A DNA stretch of 20,349 nucleotides from Cyanobacteria bacterium UBA11370 (GCA_003486645.1 DNGI01000037.1:7021-27369), one strand, 5' to 3'. Shown: positions 7,122-15,302, numbered from the stretch's first letter. Notes: generated by a model from the letters alone, not told the origin. Program-made: numbers and translations.

Positions 7122-9029
7122 TTACCAAAATTTCCGTATCCACCGCCAAATTTTGATCACAAGTTCTTCTATCCAAAGCATTCCAATATCTAACCATTCT
7201 AATAGTTGTTCTAAAGGATGTTTGACATATCCTGTCGGAGTGGCTTGAGTTTCAATCCAGTCAGGTTGTTGTTCAAGATTGAAGTTTGAGTTTTGAGGTG
7301 TAGGATGAAGTTGAGGGACTAGTGGAGTTTCTTGACGCGATGGCGGTAAATTTGTCTTAGCTGAGTGAGTCTTTTGAGTCTTGGATAAGTTCTGGGTTTT
7401 GTTTGGATTGGTTAAGCGAGTTGTTTGGGTGCGATCGCTAACACTCAAGGGTACAGCTTTGAGGTTAGAATCCTGAATTATTGGTTGAGGAGGTTGAAGA
7501 TTTTGTGTTTGGGTAATCGGTGAAGTTAATTTTCCAGGAGACTGTGTAGCGTTCAAATGACGCTTGAGAGTTCCCCAAACTGATTGTTCTGGAATTACAG
7601 GTGTTTGACTATTAACGCCTTCAGGTAATAGGGTGACAGATTGCAGACTTTCTTGCTGTAATAAGGTGTAATTTTGCTTTTGAGTTTGTGTTTCTGAGTT
7701 ACCGAATAAATCGTCCCAGGTTAGCCATGGATCGGGTTCATGACTATCTGCTAATTCTTCTGCATGAGGAAGTGCAATTCGAGGCGTTAAAGTTGATTTG
7801 TTTTTGGGTAATTGAGAGGGTGTATTTATAAGTTTATGTAAAATTAATTCTTGATTTTGGTAATTTTTTTCAGGTAAGTTTGAGCTAGGTTTACCAAAAA
7901 AGTAGTCGATAGCAGCATAAATTAAGGCATACAGCCAAAATTTAGGAGGTTCAGACTCTTGAGTAAGTGAGGTGGAGTTATGGGGGGTTATAAATGGACG
8001 TTTTAGGGTTTGTATAAATTTGTGACTACGTTCTAAGAAGGCGATCGCAACGGGAGATTTCTGTACCAACGACTGAGATTCTATCTGGGTAATCGTGCGC
8101 TCTACAAATGCTAAAGTTTCTAGGGGTATCAGTTGTAAGGAGAGGTTCTTTTGTGTTTCTAAGGGTTGAAATAGATTCGGCTTCTCAACAGAACTACGGA
8201 CTAGAGTAGATTCTCCGAAAAGATTAATGGCGATCGCCACAGGACTCGTTTGTATCCACGCCATTAAACGCCAGAACAATCGCAGTGGTAGAACTAGAGT
8301 AGGATGATCAAGGCGACTAAGACGACGTTTAAATTTGTTAAATTTTGAAGTTTGTACTAGACGTTGCTGACGTAATAAATTAGCTATTTCCCACGTAATT
8401 CGAGCGGATATTTTTTGCTGTTGTTGGGGTGTTAAAATATCGAGGATTTCATTTTCAATTGTCACTAATACCAAAGTCCGTTCTACTAACAGGCTTGCCA
8501 CTCCTTGAATAATCCAACGTTGGCTCTTATCTTGTTTACTGGTATCCAGATTACTAGGGTGTGGACAAAATAGAGTATTCTGTTCATTAGTGGATAATTG
8601 GTGATGAAGGTTTTTCTGGTTAACTTCAGTTTTATCCAGTGACCACTCACCACTCACCACTACCACAAAACTGGGTTGGGAACGAACTGACCCAGAGAGA
8701 TTCGGAAGGGGTAAAATTTTGACTTCTTTGAGTACCCGCTGAATGGGAGTATCAGAAGTTGGGGGAGGTTTTTGGGGTTGGGACTGGGACTGAGTAAATG
8801 CTTTTAATCTAGCCCATCCTGATTCAGCTTCTGATAAAATTTGATGCCCTGCATATAGAGTAGCTTGTACGAATAAATAGACCGGATAAAGTAAAATTTG
8901 TACTCCCCAAATGGCAGCAACTTTCAGATGGCGTATGGCGCGATCGCCTTTAACAATCCAGCGGCGAGATTGCCGATTAATCAAGTTAAAGAATCTGCTG
9001 CGGTAGCGACTGTTAAGAGGGCGGGACAT
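7122..9029 (-). CDS. 635-residue protein of unknown function
   Basis: I do not recognise a named family. The N-terminus is strongly basic (about 30 residues with many Arg/Lys), followed by one hydrophobic stretch at about 37-60 that may be a membrane anchor or an amphipathic helix. Residues 65-115 are a Gln/Pro/Ser linker. A more ordered region with QRWIIQGVASLLVERTLVLVTIENEIL and a helical TPQQQQKISARITWEIANLLRQ follows. Residues about 400-600 are low-complexity, rich in Thr, Gln, Pro and Ser. The last 35 residues are hydrophobic and Trp-rich (LLEWLDIGMLWIEELV then WRWIRKFW), suggesting membrane association at both ends. A heptamer repeat at 8643-8663 is absorbed in frame. There is no Shine-Dalgarno before the ATG; heptamer repeats start 6 bases upstream instead. 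It is divergent from the mannosidase gene. Confidence 0.8.
   Translation of the reverse strand: MSRPLNSRYRSRFFNLINRQSRRWIVKGDRAIRHLKVAAIWGVQILLYPVYLFVQATLYAGHQILSEAESGWARLKAFTQSQSQPQKPPPTSDTPIQRVLKEVKILPLPNLSGSVRSQPSFVVVVSGEWSLDKTEVNQKNLHHQLSTNEQNTLFCPHPSNLDTSKQDKSQRWIIQGVASLLVERTLVLVTIENEILDILTPQQQQKISARITWEIANLLRQQRLVQTSKFNKFKRRLSRLDHPTLVLPLRLFWRLMAWIQTSPVAIAINLFGESTLVRSSVEKPNLFQPLETQKNLSLQLIPLETLAFVERTITQIESQSLVQKSPVAIAFLERSHKFIQTLKRPFITPHNSTSLTQESEPPKFWLYALIYAAIDYFFGKPSSNLPEKNYQNQELILHKLINTPSQLPKNKSTLTPRIALPHAEELADSHEPDPWLTWDDLFGNSETQTQKQNYTLLQQESLQSVTLLPEGVNSQTPVIPEQSVWGTLKRHLNATQSPGKLTSPITQTQNLQPPQPIIQDSNLKAVPLSVSDRTQTTRLTNPNKTQNLSKTQKTHSAKTNLPPSRQETPLVPQLHPTPQNSNFNLEQQPDWIETQATPTGYVKHPLEQLLEWLDIGMLWIEELVIKIWRWIRKFW
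8643..8663. repeat. in-frame heptamer repeat inside the 635-residue gene
   Basis: There are three units of CCACTCA (the last is CCACTAC). Three heptamers make 21 bases, so the reading frame is kept; on the coding strand they encode part of VVVVSGEWS. Confidence 0.65.
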
Positions 9030-9035
9030 GGGTTT

Positions 9036-9077
9036 GGTTGTTGGTTGTTGGTTGTTGGTTGTTGGTTGTTGATTGTT
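9036..9077. repeat. heptanucleotide tandem repeat (GGTTGTT)6
   Basis: Five perfect GGTTGTT units are followed by GATTGTT, directly upstream of the ATG of the 635-residue gene, whose leader thus reads CCAACAA repeats. This belongs to the short tandemly repeated repetitive (STRR) class common in filamentous cyanobacteria. Confidence 0.9.
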
Positions 9078-9153
9078 TTTTGTCTACTGCACTTGCTATT
9101 GCCTTTTGTTCTTAATCAAGAATACCATAATCTGAAATCTGATTCATTGTCTT

Positions 9154-12100
9154 ATGGCTTTATCTCATCCTCAATCTATCTCGCTAACTGAATCTATTGA
9201 TAAATTACGTGCTTTAACTCAGATTGACGTTCAACAAAATTGGTATTCCTGCACGTCAGACCTCTCTATGGACTTGCTAGCCGATTCTATCTTTTTAAAC
9301 GGGTCAATTGTTGAACTTAATGATAAAAATTATATTACTTGGTCAGCAGGTCATCAAGTGATGTGGTTGGGTCAACGATTCGTCGTTCCCCACAATTTAC
9401 AGGGCTATCCTTTAGCTGGATTAGCATTACGGTTAGGGTTAATGTGGTGGGCAGAAGATGCCAAAATTTTTGTTAATGGTGAGTTAGTACAACAGGGAGA
9501 TTTGTTTGATTCTTCAGCTAGAGTATTACTCAGTTCCGCCGTAGTTCCTGGAGAAGAAATTAAGGTAATGTTGCGATTGGTAAGTCCGGGTCATGATATT
9601 GGTGCATTAATGCGATCGCAGTGTATTTATGAATCAACAGACTCTATCGATCCGGGTTTCGTGGCTGATGAATTAACGATATTGAAAAACTATGTAGAAG
9701 CCTTTGAACCCGAAAAATTAAACCTAATAGCAACAGTCATATCTGACATTAATTGGAACGCTGTATCAGACCCAAACGAATTTACGCGATCGCTCTTCCA
9801 ATTACGCCAAACTCTTCTCTTCAATACTCAGTCTTCAGATATTATCTCTTCAACTCAAAACTCAAAATTAAAAACTCAAAACTCTATCAAAATGCTAGGT
9901 CATGCTCATCTTGATATGGCTTGGTTATGGACAGTGAGTGAAACTTGGGACGTTGCTCAACGTACCTTTGAATCAGTATTAAGTCTACAACAAGAGTTTC
10001 CAGACTTAACATTTTGCCATAGCACACCCGCCCTTTATTCGTGGATCGAACAGCATCGTCCTGATTTATTTACGACTATCAAACAACACATTAATGCAGG
10101 TCGTTGGGAAATTGTTGGTGGAATGTGGGTCGAACCCGAATTAAACTTAATTGATGGTGAATCCATTATTCGACAAATTTTATATGCTCAATATTACGTC
10201 CAGAAAAAATTCGGTCAGTTAACAAAAGTTGCCTGGATTCCTGATAGCTTTGGTTTTACCTGGCAATTACCGCAAATTTTAAAACAAGGAGGAATTGACT
10301 ATTTTCTTACCCAGAAACTGCACTGGAACGATACGACTAAATTTCCTTATGGTGTATTTTGGTGGCAGTCACCCGATGGTAGCCAAGTCCTGAGTTTGCT
10401 CTCTCCTCCTAACGTTGCTGGTGTGATGGATACTAATCCGATTACCATGACATCTTATGCTATTAATTGGAAAATTCAGACTCAACTAAACGATGTATTT
10501 TGGCTTCCGGGAGTTGGCGATCATGGGGGTGGTCCTACGCGCGATATGTTAGAAGTCGCAAAGCGTTGGCAGCAATCTCCATTTTTTCCAGAATTAAAAT
10601 TTACTACGGCTTTAAATTATTTGCAAACTATCGAAAAAGCAGAGGATAGGAGCACTAATTCACCCTCAAACTCACCAATAATTCCCATTTGGAACGATGA
10701 ACTCTATCTAGAATTTCATCGAGGTTCCTATACAAATCACGCTGACCAAAAACGATTAAATCGCCATTGTGAAAAACTATTATACCAAGCAGAACTTTTT
10801 GCATCTCTGGCAACAATAATCACCAATATTCCCTATCCTAAAACTCAGTTAGAGGATGCCTGGAAGAAAGTATTATTTAACCAATTTCACGATATTTTAC
10901 CCGGAACATCAATACCCGAAGTGTTTGTGGAAGCGAATCAAGCTTGGCAAGAAGTCGAGGAAGTTAGTAGTAAACTATTAGAAACATCATTAAACGCGAT
11001 CGCATCCCAAATTACCCTCCCTCCCCCTCCCCAACCCAATGCCCAACCTATTATTATTTTTAACCCTCTAAACTGGAAACGTTCAGAAGTCGTTAGTATT
11101 TGCTTACCAGAAGCAACCGAAACCGCTTGGGAAATCTACAATGTTTCAGGAGAAAAACTTCCCTCCCAACGCACAGAACCATCCACATTACTATTTCTAG
11201 CTAAAGATATCCCCTCCATTGGATATCATCTCTTTTGGTTGTGTGAAACTGATGAAACATTGACCGAAAATACCTTCAATCCAAAATCCAAAATCCAAAA
11301 TCCAAAATCGAATCAAGACTTCATTCTAGAAAATGAATTTCTGCGCGTTATTGTTAATCTAGAAACTGGAGATTTGAGCAGTATCTTTGATAAAATACAA
11401 CAGCGAGAAGTGTTAAGCGGTGCAGGAAATCAACTACAAGCATTTCAAGATAGTGGTCAATACTGGGATGCGTGGAATATCGATCCAAACTATACTCAAC
11501 ACCCCTTACCTCCAAGTCAATTACTAGGGATTCAACGGGTAGAATATGGAATGTTGCGATCGCGTATTCGGGTTGTGCGCCAGTTAGGAGAATCGAAGTT
11601 CTATCAAGATTACATTCTCGATAGCGAATCACCTATTCTTAAAATTGCCACAGTCGCCGACTGGCAAGAACGTCATGTATTACTCAAAGTAGCATTTCCC
11701 TTAAACCTAAATACTGACTATGCGACCTATGAAATTCCCTGTGGTGCTATCCAACGTACAACTCAACCTCAAACCCCAGAAGAACAAGCAAAATGGGAAG
11801 TTCCTAGCTTACGTTGGGCAGACTTAACTGATTTTACATTGCCGATTTTAAATTTTGAATTACACCCTACTAGTGAAAGTAAAACGCAATCGAACTCAAC
11901 CAATAACTCTAAAATTCAAAATCCAAAATCCAAAATCCAAAATGGGTATGGAGTTAGTTTACTCAACGATTGTAAATATGGCTATGATGCCCAACCGTCT
12001 CAATTACGCTTAACATTACTCAGAAGTTCCACTTGGCCTGATCCAGATGCTGATCGAGGCATTCACCACTTCACCTATGCTATTTATCCTCACAGCAATA

Positions 12101-12492
12101 GTTGGCAGTCAGCAAGGACGGTTCACCGAGGTTATGAGTTAAATTTATCACTTCAAGTACTCCGATTTTTGCCAATACATACCAATTGTTCCAAACGTCT
12201 ACCACCCGTTGGGCAATTATTAGAGTTACAAGCCGAAAATTTAATTTTAATTGCCTTCAAAAAAGCTGAAAACGTTCTTCCTCCACTCCCCACATCCGAA
12301 TGGATTTTGCGGTGCTACGAATGCCACGGCGAATCAACAGATTTATCGTTAAAAAGTGACTTAGGTTTGAGTGTAGTTCATCCGGTCAATTTATTAGAAC
12401 AACCAGTAAGTTTCTCTGAAGAATTACCCGATCAAAAAACCTTGAGAATTGCCCCTTGGAAAATCGCTAGTTTTGCAGTTACCAAAATATGA
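9154..12492 (+). CDS. GH38 alpha-mannosidase
   Basis: The product, 1112 residues, is a glycoside hydrolase family 38 enzyme, which cleaves terminal alpha-mannose residues. Visible motifs: GHAHLDMAWLW (249-259) with H250, H252 and D254, of which one His and the Asp are expected zinc ligands; WVEPELNLIDGESIIRQ; WIPDSFGFTWQLPQIL with D364 as the likely nucleophile; GDHGGGPTRDML (455 on, H457 a likely zinc ligand); and NQFHDILPGTSI. The remainder matches the beta-rich C-terminal domains of the family. No signal peptide is seen, so it is probably cytoplasmic, like the yeast Ams1 type. Three heptamer-repeat insertions are carried in frame at about residues 233-245, 708-720 and 919-931, and a Pro-rich LPPPPQPNAQP linker lies near 620-635. 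No Shine-Dalgarno is obvious. It stands alone, convergent with mutM. Confidence 0.93.
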   Translation: MALSHPQSISLTESIDKLRALTQIDVQQNWYSCTSDLSMDLLADSIFLNGSIVELNDKNYITWSAGHQVMWLGQRFVVPHNLQGYPLAGLALRLGLMWWAEDAKIFVNGELVQQGDLFDSSARVLLSSAVVPGEEIKVMLRLVSPGHDIGALMRSQCIYESTDSIDPGFVADELTILKNYVEAFEPEKLNLIATVISDINWNAVSDPNEFTRSLFQLRQTLLFNTQSSDIISSTQNSKLKTQNSIKMLGHAHLDMAWLWTVSETWDVAQRTFESVLSLQQEFPDLTFCHSTPALYSWIEQHRPDLFTTIKQHINAGRWEIVGGMWVEPELNLIDGESIIRQILYAQYYVQKKFGQLTKVAWIPDSFGFTWQLPQILKQGGIDYFLTQKLHWNDTTKFPYGVFWWQSPDGSQVLSLLSPPNVAGVMDTNPITMTSYAINWKIQTQLNDVFWLPGVGDHGGGPTRDMLEVAKRWQQSPFFPELKFTTALNYLQTIEKAEDRSTNSPSNSPIIPIWNDELYLEFHRGSYTNHADQKRLNRHCEKLLYQAELFASLATIITNIPYPKTQLEDAWKKVLFNQFHDILPGTSIPEVFVEANQAWQEVEEVSSKLLETSLNAIASQITLPPPPQPNAQPIIIFNPLNWKRSEVVSICLPEATETAWEIYNVSGEKLPSQRTEPSTLLFLAKDIPSIGYHLFWLCETDETLTENTFNPKSKIQNPKSNQDFILENEFLRVIVNLETGDLSSIFDKIQQREVLSGAGNQLQAFQDSGQYWDAWNIDPNYTQHPLPPSQLLGIQRVEYGMLRSRIRVVRQLGESKFYQDYILDSESPILKIATVADWQERHVLLKVAFPLNLNTDYATYEIPCGAIQRTTQPQTPEEQAKWEVPSLRWADLTDFTLPILNFELHPTSESKTQSNSTNNSKIQNPKSKIQNGYGVSLLNDCKYGYDAQPSQLRLTLLRSSTWPDPDADRGIHHFTYAIYPHSNSWQSARTVHRGYELNLSLQVLRFLPIHTNCSKRLPPVGQLLELQAENLILIAFKKAENVLPPLPTSEWILRCYECHGESTDLSLKSDLGLSVVHPVNLLEQPVSFSEELPDQKTLRIAPWKIASFAVTKI
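9853..9887. repeat. in-frame heptamer repeat 1 in the mannosidase gene
   Basis: There are five heptamer-length units based on ACTCAAA (two perfect, ATTAAAA, one perfect, ACTCTAT). They encode TQNSKLKTQNSI just before the catalytic HxHLD motif. Confidence 0.75.
11278..11310. repeat. in-frame heptamer repeat 2 in the mannosidase gene
   Basis: Four perfect AATCCAA units are followed by AATCG. They encode NPKSKIQNPKS, a low-complexity loop between the mid and C-terminal domains. Confidence 0.9.
11911..11945. repeat. in-frame heptamer repeat 3 in the mannosidase gene
   Basis: AAAATTC, three perfect AAAATCC units and AAAATGG encode SKIQNPKSKIQNG. It is the same heptamer as at 11278, in a different phase and about 600 bp downstream. 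Confidence 0.9.
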
Positions 12493-12558
12493 TCATAGGG
12501 AATGAGTCCGTTTTATCGGAACTTCCCCAAATGTTTTGAAATTACCTGATACCGTCGG

Positions 12559-13440
12559 TCAAAAGGAAACTTCCGCTTGACAGTTTGGGCAAAAATGAGA
12601 AGAACGTCCTGTTAACTTGAGACGTTTAATCGAAGTGCCACAAACACGACAAGGTTTTCCTGTGCGACCATAGACCCAGGCGACACCGCTATACTTACCA
12701 TTAACGCCCTGCACATTTAGAAAGCTACTAAAGGTTGTACCACCCGTCTCAATACCCACTTGTAACACTTGGATAATAGCAGTACGAAGTCGCTCAATCT
12801 GCTCTACATTCAACGCCGAACCTGGTGTTGCTGGTTGAATACCACTCACAAATAAAGCTTCATCGGCATAGATATTACCCACCCCAGCAACCAAGGACTG
12901 ATCCAGAAGTATGGTTTTAATCGAACGCTGACACTTCTGCAACTTTTTAGCTAGATATTCTATCGAAAACTCAGCATCAAAGGGTTCTGGCCCTAGTTTT
13001 TTAAGACCTGTAATAATAGTTTCAGGTTTCTCTAATGGCGGAACCCACCACATCCGACCAAAGGTGCGCTGATCAACAAAACGTAATTCCCGATCGCCTG
13101 CCAAAAATAATCGTACTCGCGTGTGTTTGTGTAAGGGTTCCTCTTGATTAACCCATAATAGCTGTCCACTCATGCGTAGGTGAACGCCTAACCATCCTGC
13201 TTGAGAGTGGGGGGAGTGGGGAGTGGGGATGTTTAGTTTAGTTAGTTCAGCCAGTAAGTATTTGCCGCGTCGATACCAGTTTGTAATGATTGTACGTTGC
13301 AGTCCCGCCAAAAATGCAGCCGCAGAAAGAGGGTGGGCAATGCTGCGAGAAAGCAACACATCCCCACCCCGAATCTCTTGTCTCAAGGTTACTTCATTGA
13401 GTCCTTGACGTACTGTTTCAACTTCAGGTAGTTCCGGCAC
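12559..13440 (-). CDS. mutM: formamidopyrimidine-DNA glycosylase (Fpg/MutM)
   Basis: This 293-residue bifunctional DNA glycosylase/AP lyase removes oxidised purines such as 8-oxoguanine. The N-terminus MPELPEVETVR gives the catalytic P2 and E3 after Met removal. K60 in RRGKYLL is the conserved lysine, VHLRMSG follows, and GVGNIYADEALF is the helix-two-turn-helix. The C-terminal zinc finger has C264, C267, C284 and C287. A Pro/Ser/His insertion at residues 67-81 (LNIPTPHSPHSQ region) sits between K60 and the LRMSG segment. It coincides with GGGGAGT heptamers in the DNA, so it is probably a repeat-derived surface loop. The start lies 9 bp after the psaE stop, so the two are probably co-transcribed. 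Repair of oxidative damage next to a photosystem I gene fits a shared light-driven expression, but this is inference. Confidence 0.96.
   Translation of the reverse strand: MPELPEVETVRQGLNEVTLRQEIRGGDVLLSRSIAHPLSAAAFLAGLQRTIITNWYRRGKYLLAELTKLNIPTPHSPHSQAGWLGVHLRMSGQLLWVNQEEPLHKHTRVRLFLAGDRELRFVDQRTFGRMWWVPPLEKPETIITGLKKLGPEPFDAEFSIEYLAKKLQKCQRSIKTILLDQSLVAGVGNIYADEALFVSGIQPATPGSALNVEQIERLRTAIIQVLQVGIETGGTTFSSFLNVQGVNGKYSGVAWVYGRTGKPCRVCGTSIKRLKLTGRSSHFCPNCQAEVSF
13203..13230. repeat. in-frame heptamer repeat inside mutM
   Basis: Units based on GGGGAGT (two perfect at 13211-13224 with degenerate flanking units) encode the PTPHSPHS loop that typical Fpg proteins lack at this position. Confidence 0.65.
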
Positions 13441-13449
13441 AATTGCAGG

Positions 13450-13695
13450 CTATTCCTTAGACTTTGCCTTTGCCTTTGCCTTCGGTGCTTCCACTTCTAG
13501 GAGTTCATCCAAAGCAAAGTTATTCGTGTTCACGCCAGAGGCATTGCCACTAAAACCGGTGTAGTTGACTTTCTCAAAACGGACGATTACGGGGTATTTG
13601 ATACCACTTTGGTCTACGGAAGCGACTGTTCCTACATCTTGATACCAAAAGGATTCCTTGCGGAGAACCCGAACTTTAGAGCCACGTTGAACCAT
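13450..13695 (-). CDS. psaE: photosystem I reaction center subunit IV (PsaE)
   Basis: The 81-residue product is PsaE, a stromal-side subunit of photosystem I that helps dock ferredoxin and supports cyclic electron flow. The SH3-like barrel is easily read: [28 protein letters not shown], then [32 protein letters not shown]. The C-terminus carries an extra [12 protein letters not shown] tail, encoded by a hexamer-like run of Ala-Lys codons; many PsaE proteins end soon after the LDEL segment. AAGGAAAAA lies about 10 bases before the ATG as ribosome-binding site. mutM follows after 9 bp. The tnpB element ends less than 100 bp upstream, so the native psaE promoter is either within these bases or was displaced by the insertion. 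Confidence 0.98.
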   Translation of the reverse strand: MVQRGSKVRVLRKESFWYQDVGTVASVDQSGIKYPVIVRFEKVNYTGFSGNASGVNTNNFALDELLEVEAPKAKAKAKSKE

Positions 13696-13780
13696 ATAGA
13701 CTTTTTCCTTGCGTTTATAGTTTTACAGCGTACTACTCGATGAGGGCGATTGGAGTGAATCTAATGTTTAAGTTTTATTA

Positions 13781-15082
13781 CTAAAGTGAAGTGACATCCT
13801 CTGACGCTATATCCGTAAGGATTAGCGTCAGCTTCCCAAATTCACAATTGGGTATTCCTACTTCATCCGGAGTGCAACCACTTAACCGTCTGTAGGCAGA
13901 CACTGTGAGTCCCACAGCATTTAATGCTTTATGCAAAATGTTAATGGCGGCATTCTCGTCCCTGTCCATTTCCAGGCTGCACTTCGTACATTCATGAAGT
14001 CGAACAGCTAATGTTTTGGGAACTTTGGTGCCACATCTGGAGCAATCTACTGTGGTATTGTGAGGACTCACCTTAACAAGATGTACGCCGCTTCTTAGAG
14101 CCACTGCTTCCAATATTGTTAGGAACTTACCCCAAGCCACATCGTAAATTGATTTAGCTAAACGTGTTCGACGCAAGCCTTTGATGTTTAAATCTTCAAC
14201 AGCTATTAAGTCATATTGTTTTACCAGTTGATGAGCAATATTGTAATGAAAATTCTCCCGTTTTCTGCCAATACGTTGATGGATGCGGCAGACTTTTTCT
14301 TTTTGCTTTTGTGCGTTTCTAGAACCAGACGTCTTTCTGGCTAGGCGCTTTTGCTGACGGGCAAGATGTTTTTGGGTTTTTCTATAGTGTTGTTGAACCT
14401 CTACAGATTCCCCAACTGAAGTCACTAAAAAAGCTTTGAGTCCCAAGTCAATGCCTATAACAGTTTTGATTTCATCAATAGGTTTTGGGCTTGGAACTGA
14501 ATCATCTTCTAGGGAAATAGCGATGTACCATCCATCGGCTTTCTTAACGATAGTCGCCGTCTTTAACTCAAACCCATGACTGAAAGGACGGTGCATGATA
14601 ACTGGCATTGAACCTATCTTCGATAGGGTGAGAACACCAGCTTCTATTTTGTTGACCCCTGCTTTCGGGCCGTTAATCCTAGGAAAAGTGAAGGAGCGCA
14701 TTTCCCCTTGTTTCTTAAACCTAGGTCTGCCTGCTCTTTTACCTGATTTATCGGGTTTTATACACCTCTGCCAAGCTTTATCTAAGCGCTTAAGATTCTG
14801 TTGCTGAACTTCAGCATGAATCTCCTTATAGATAGGAAACAGTTCCTTGGTAGTTTTTAGTTCTCCGGCTTGGAAATTATAGCTAGGAAACAAGTTTGGA
14901 ATATCACCAATCGGCTCTGAAATTAAGCTACATCTATCAATCTGGCACCTCGTTCTCCGCAGCCAGTCAAATCGTTGACCTAGTGCGTAATTGAAGTGTC
15001 GTCGTAGCATCTCCAACCAAGTATCCATAATGGCGACTTGTTCGGTAGATGGCTTGATTCTATAGATGTGGGTTAGTTTCAT
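13781..15082 (-). CDS. tnpB: TnpB, IS605-family RNA-guided nuclease
   Basis: This 433-residue protein belongs to the TnpB (OrfB) family, ancestors of Cas12, which cut DNA using an omega-RNA guide from the element's right end. The RuvC-like triad appears intact: D212 in VIGIDLGLKAF, E296 in IAVEDLNIKGL, and the Asp pair D373/D375 in MDRDENAAINIL. The zinc finger is complete (C347, C350, C365, C368). The N-terminal helix-turn-helix (KPSTEQVAIMDTWLEMLRRHFNYALG) and the GRPRFKK segment near 118-124 are normal. The last 30 residues are encoded across the right-end hairpin, as happens when the ORF reads into the omega-RNA region. Length is slightly above the usual 370-420. No complete tnpA is present, so movement would need a helper in trans. 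The ATG adjoins the tnpA remnant. Confidence 0.93.
   Translation of the reverse strand: MKLTHIYRIKPSTEQVAIMDTWLEMLRRHFNYALGQRFDWLRRTRCQIDRCSLISEPIGDIPNLFPSYNFQAGELKTTKELFPIYKEIHAEVQQQNLKRLDKAWQRCIKPDKSGKRAGRPRFKKQGEMRSFTFPRINGPKAGVNKIEAGVLTLSKIGSMPVIMHRPFSHGFELKTATIVKKADGWYIAISLEDDSVPSPKPIDEIKTVIGIDLGLKAFLVTSVGESVEVQQHYRKTQKHLARQQKRLARKTSGSRNAQKQKEKVCRIHQRIGRKRENFHYNIAHQLVKQYDLIAVEDLNIKGLRRTRLAKSIYDVAWGKFLTILEAVALRSGVHLVKVSPHNTTVDCSRCGTKVPKTLAVRLHECTKCSLEMDRDENAAINILHKALNAVGLTVSAYRRLSGCTPDEVGIPNCEFGKLTLILTDIASEDVTSL
13801..13831 (-). ncRNA. right-end hairpin, probable core of the TnpB omega-RNA
   Basis: CTGACGCTA and TAGCGTCAG pair perfectly over 9 bp. Inside them ATCC and GGAT form a further 4 bp around a GTAA loop, with one unpaired base. 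The stem lies in the last 50 bases of tnpB. Omega-RNAs of this family overlap the tnpB 3' end and finish at the right end, followed by the guide. The full RNA probably covers roughly 13770-13950; its ends are not determined. Confidence 0.6.
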
Positions 15083-15084
15083 GA

Positions 15085-15280
15085 GCTATATTTTACATCG
15101 TAAATAATTTAAAAACAGTTAGCAGTCGGCTGATTAGAAAAGAATTTCCTGAACAGGTGGGCAAGTTTTACTACAAGCCAGTCTTCTGGACTGGAGCTTA
15201 TGCATGTCGCTAGTTGCGGTGGCGTGACATTAGACCAGCTCAAAGCCTATGTTCACAACCAGGAAGCTCCAGAAGAATAA
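15085..15280 (+). pseudogene. truncated, frameshifted IS200/IS605 TnpA (Y1 transposase)
   Basis: Only the C-terminal part of a Y1 transposase can be read on the plus strand. From 15097 the frame gives IVNNLKTVSSRLIRKEF, then a PVFWTGAYA segment up to 15204. One extra base near 15205 shifts the frame, and from 15206 it continues VASCGGVTLDQLKAYV to a stop at 15278-15280. The Tyr in LKAYV is the expected catalytic tyrosine, but the N-terminal half with the HUH metal site is missing. The product is therefore dead. It is divergent from tnpB and abuts its ATG, so either one element lost the tnpA 5' half by internal deletion or two elements were joined. Confidence 0.75.
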
Positions 15281-15302
15281 TGTTGCTACGCTTTTTAGGC
15301 TG

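Larger units (their letters stand above)
13770..15082 (-). mobile_element. IS605/IS1341-type tnpB element (boundaries approximate)
   Basis: A tnpB gene with a right-end hairpin within its 3' end lies between psaE and sigC. The only tnpA trace is a divergent fragment on the plus strand. The exact ends cannot be fixed from one copy; the right end should lie shortly past the hairpin, near 13760-13790. No target-site duplication is expected for this family. No complete HIP1 octamer occurs between about 11560 and 15960, which fits foreign DNA but is weak evidence because mutM and psaE share the gap. Confidence 0.7.

Noticed and set aside
9036..9077. CRISPR array
   Set aside because: The units are 7 bases without spacers; this is a simple tandem heptamer repeat, as are the other arrays in the window.
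15178..15194. Hairpin CCAGTCTTCTGGACTGG as a regulatory site
   Set aside because: It lies within the readable tnpA remnant, where these bases encode the conserved PVFWTG segment; the pairing is probably incidental.
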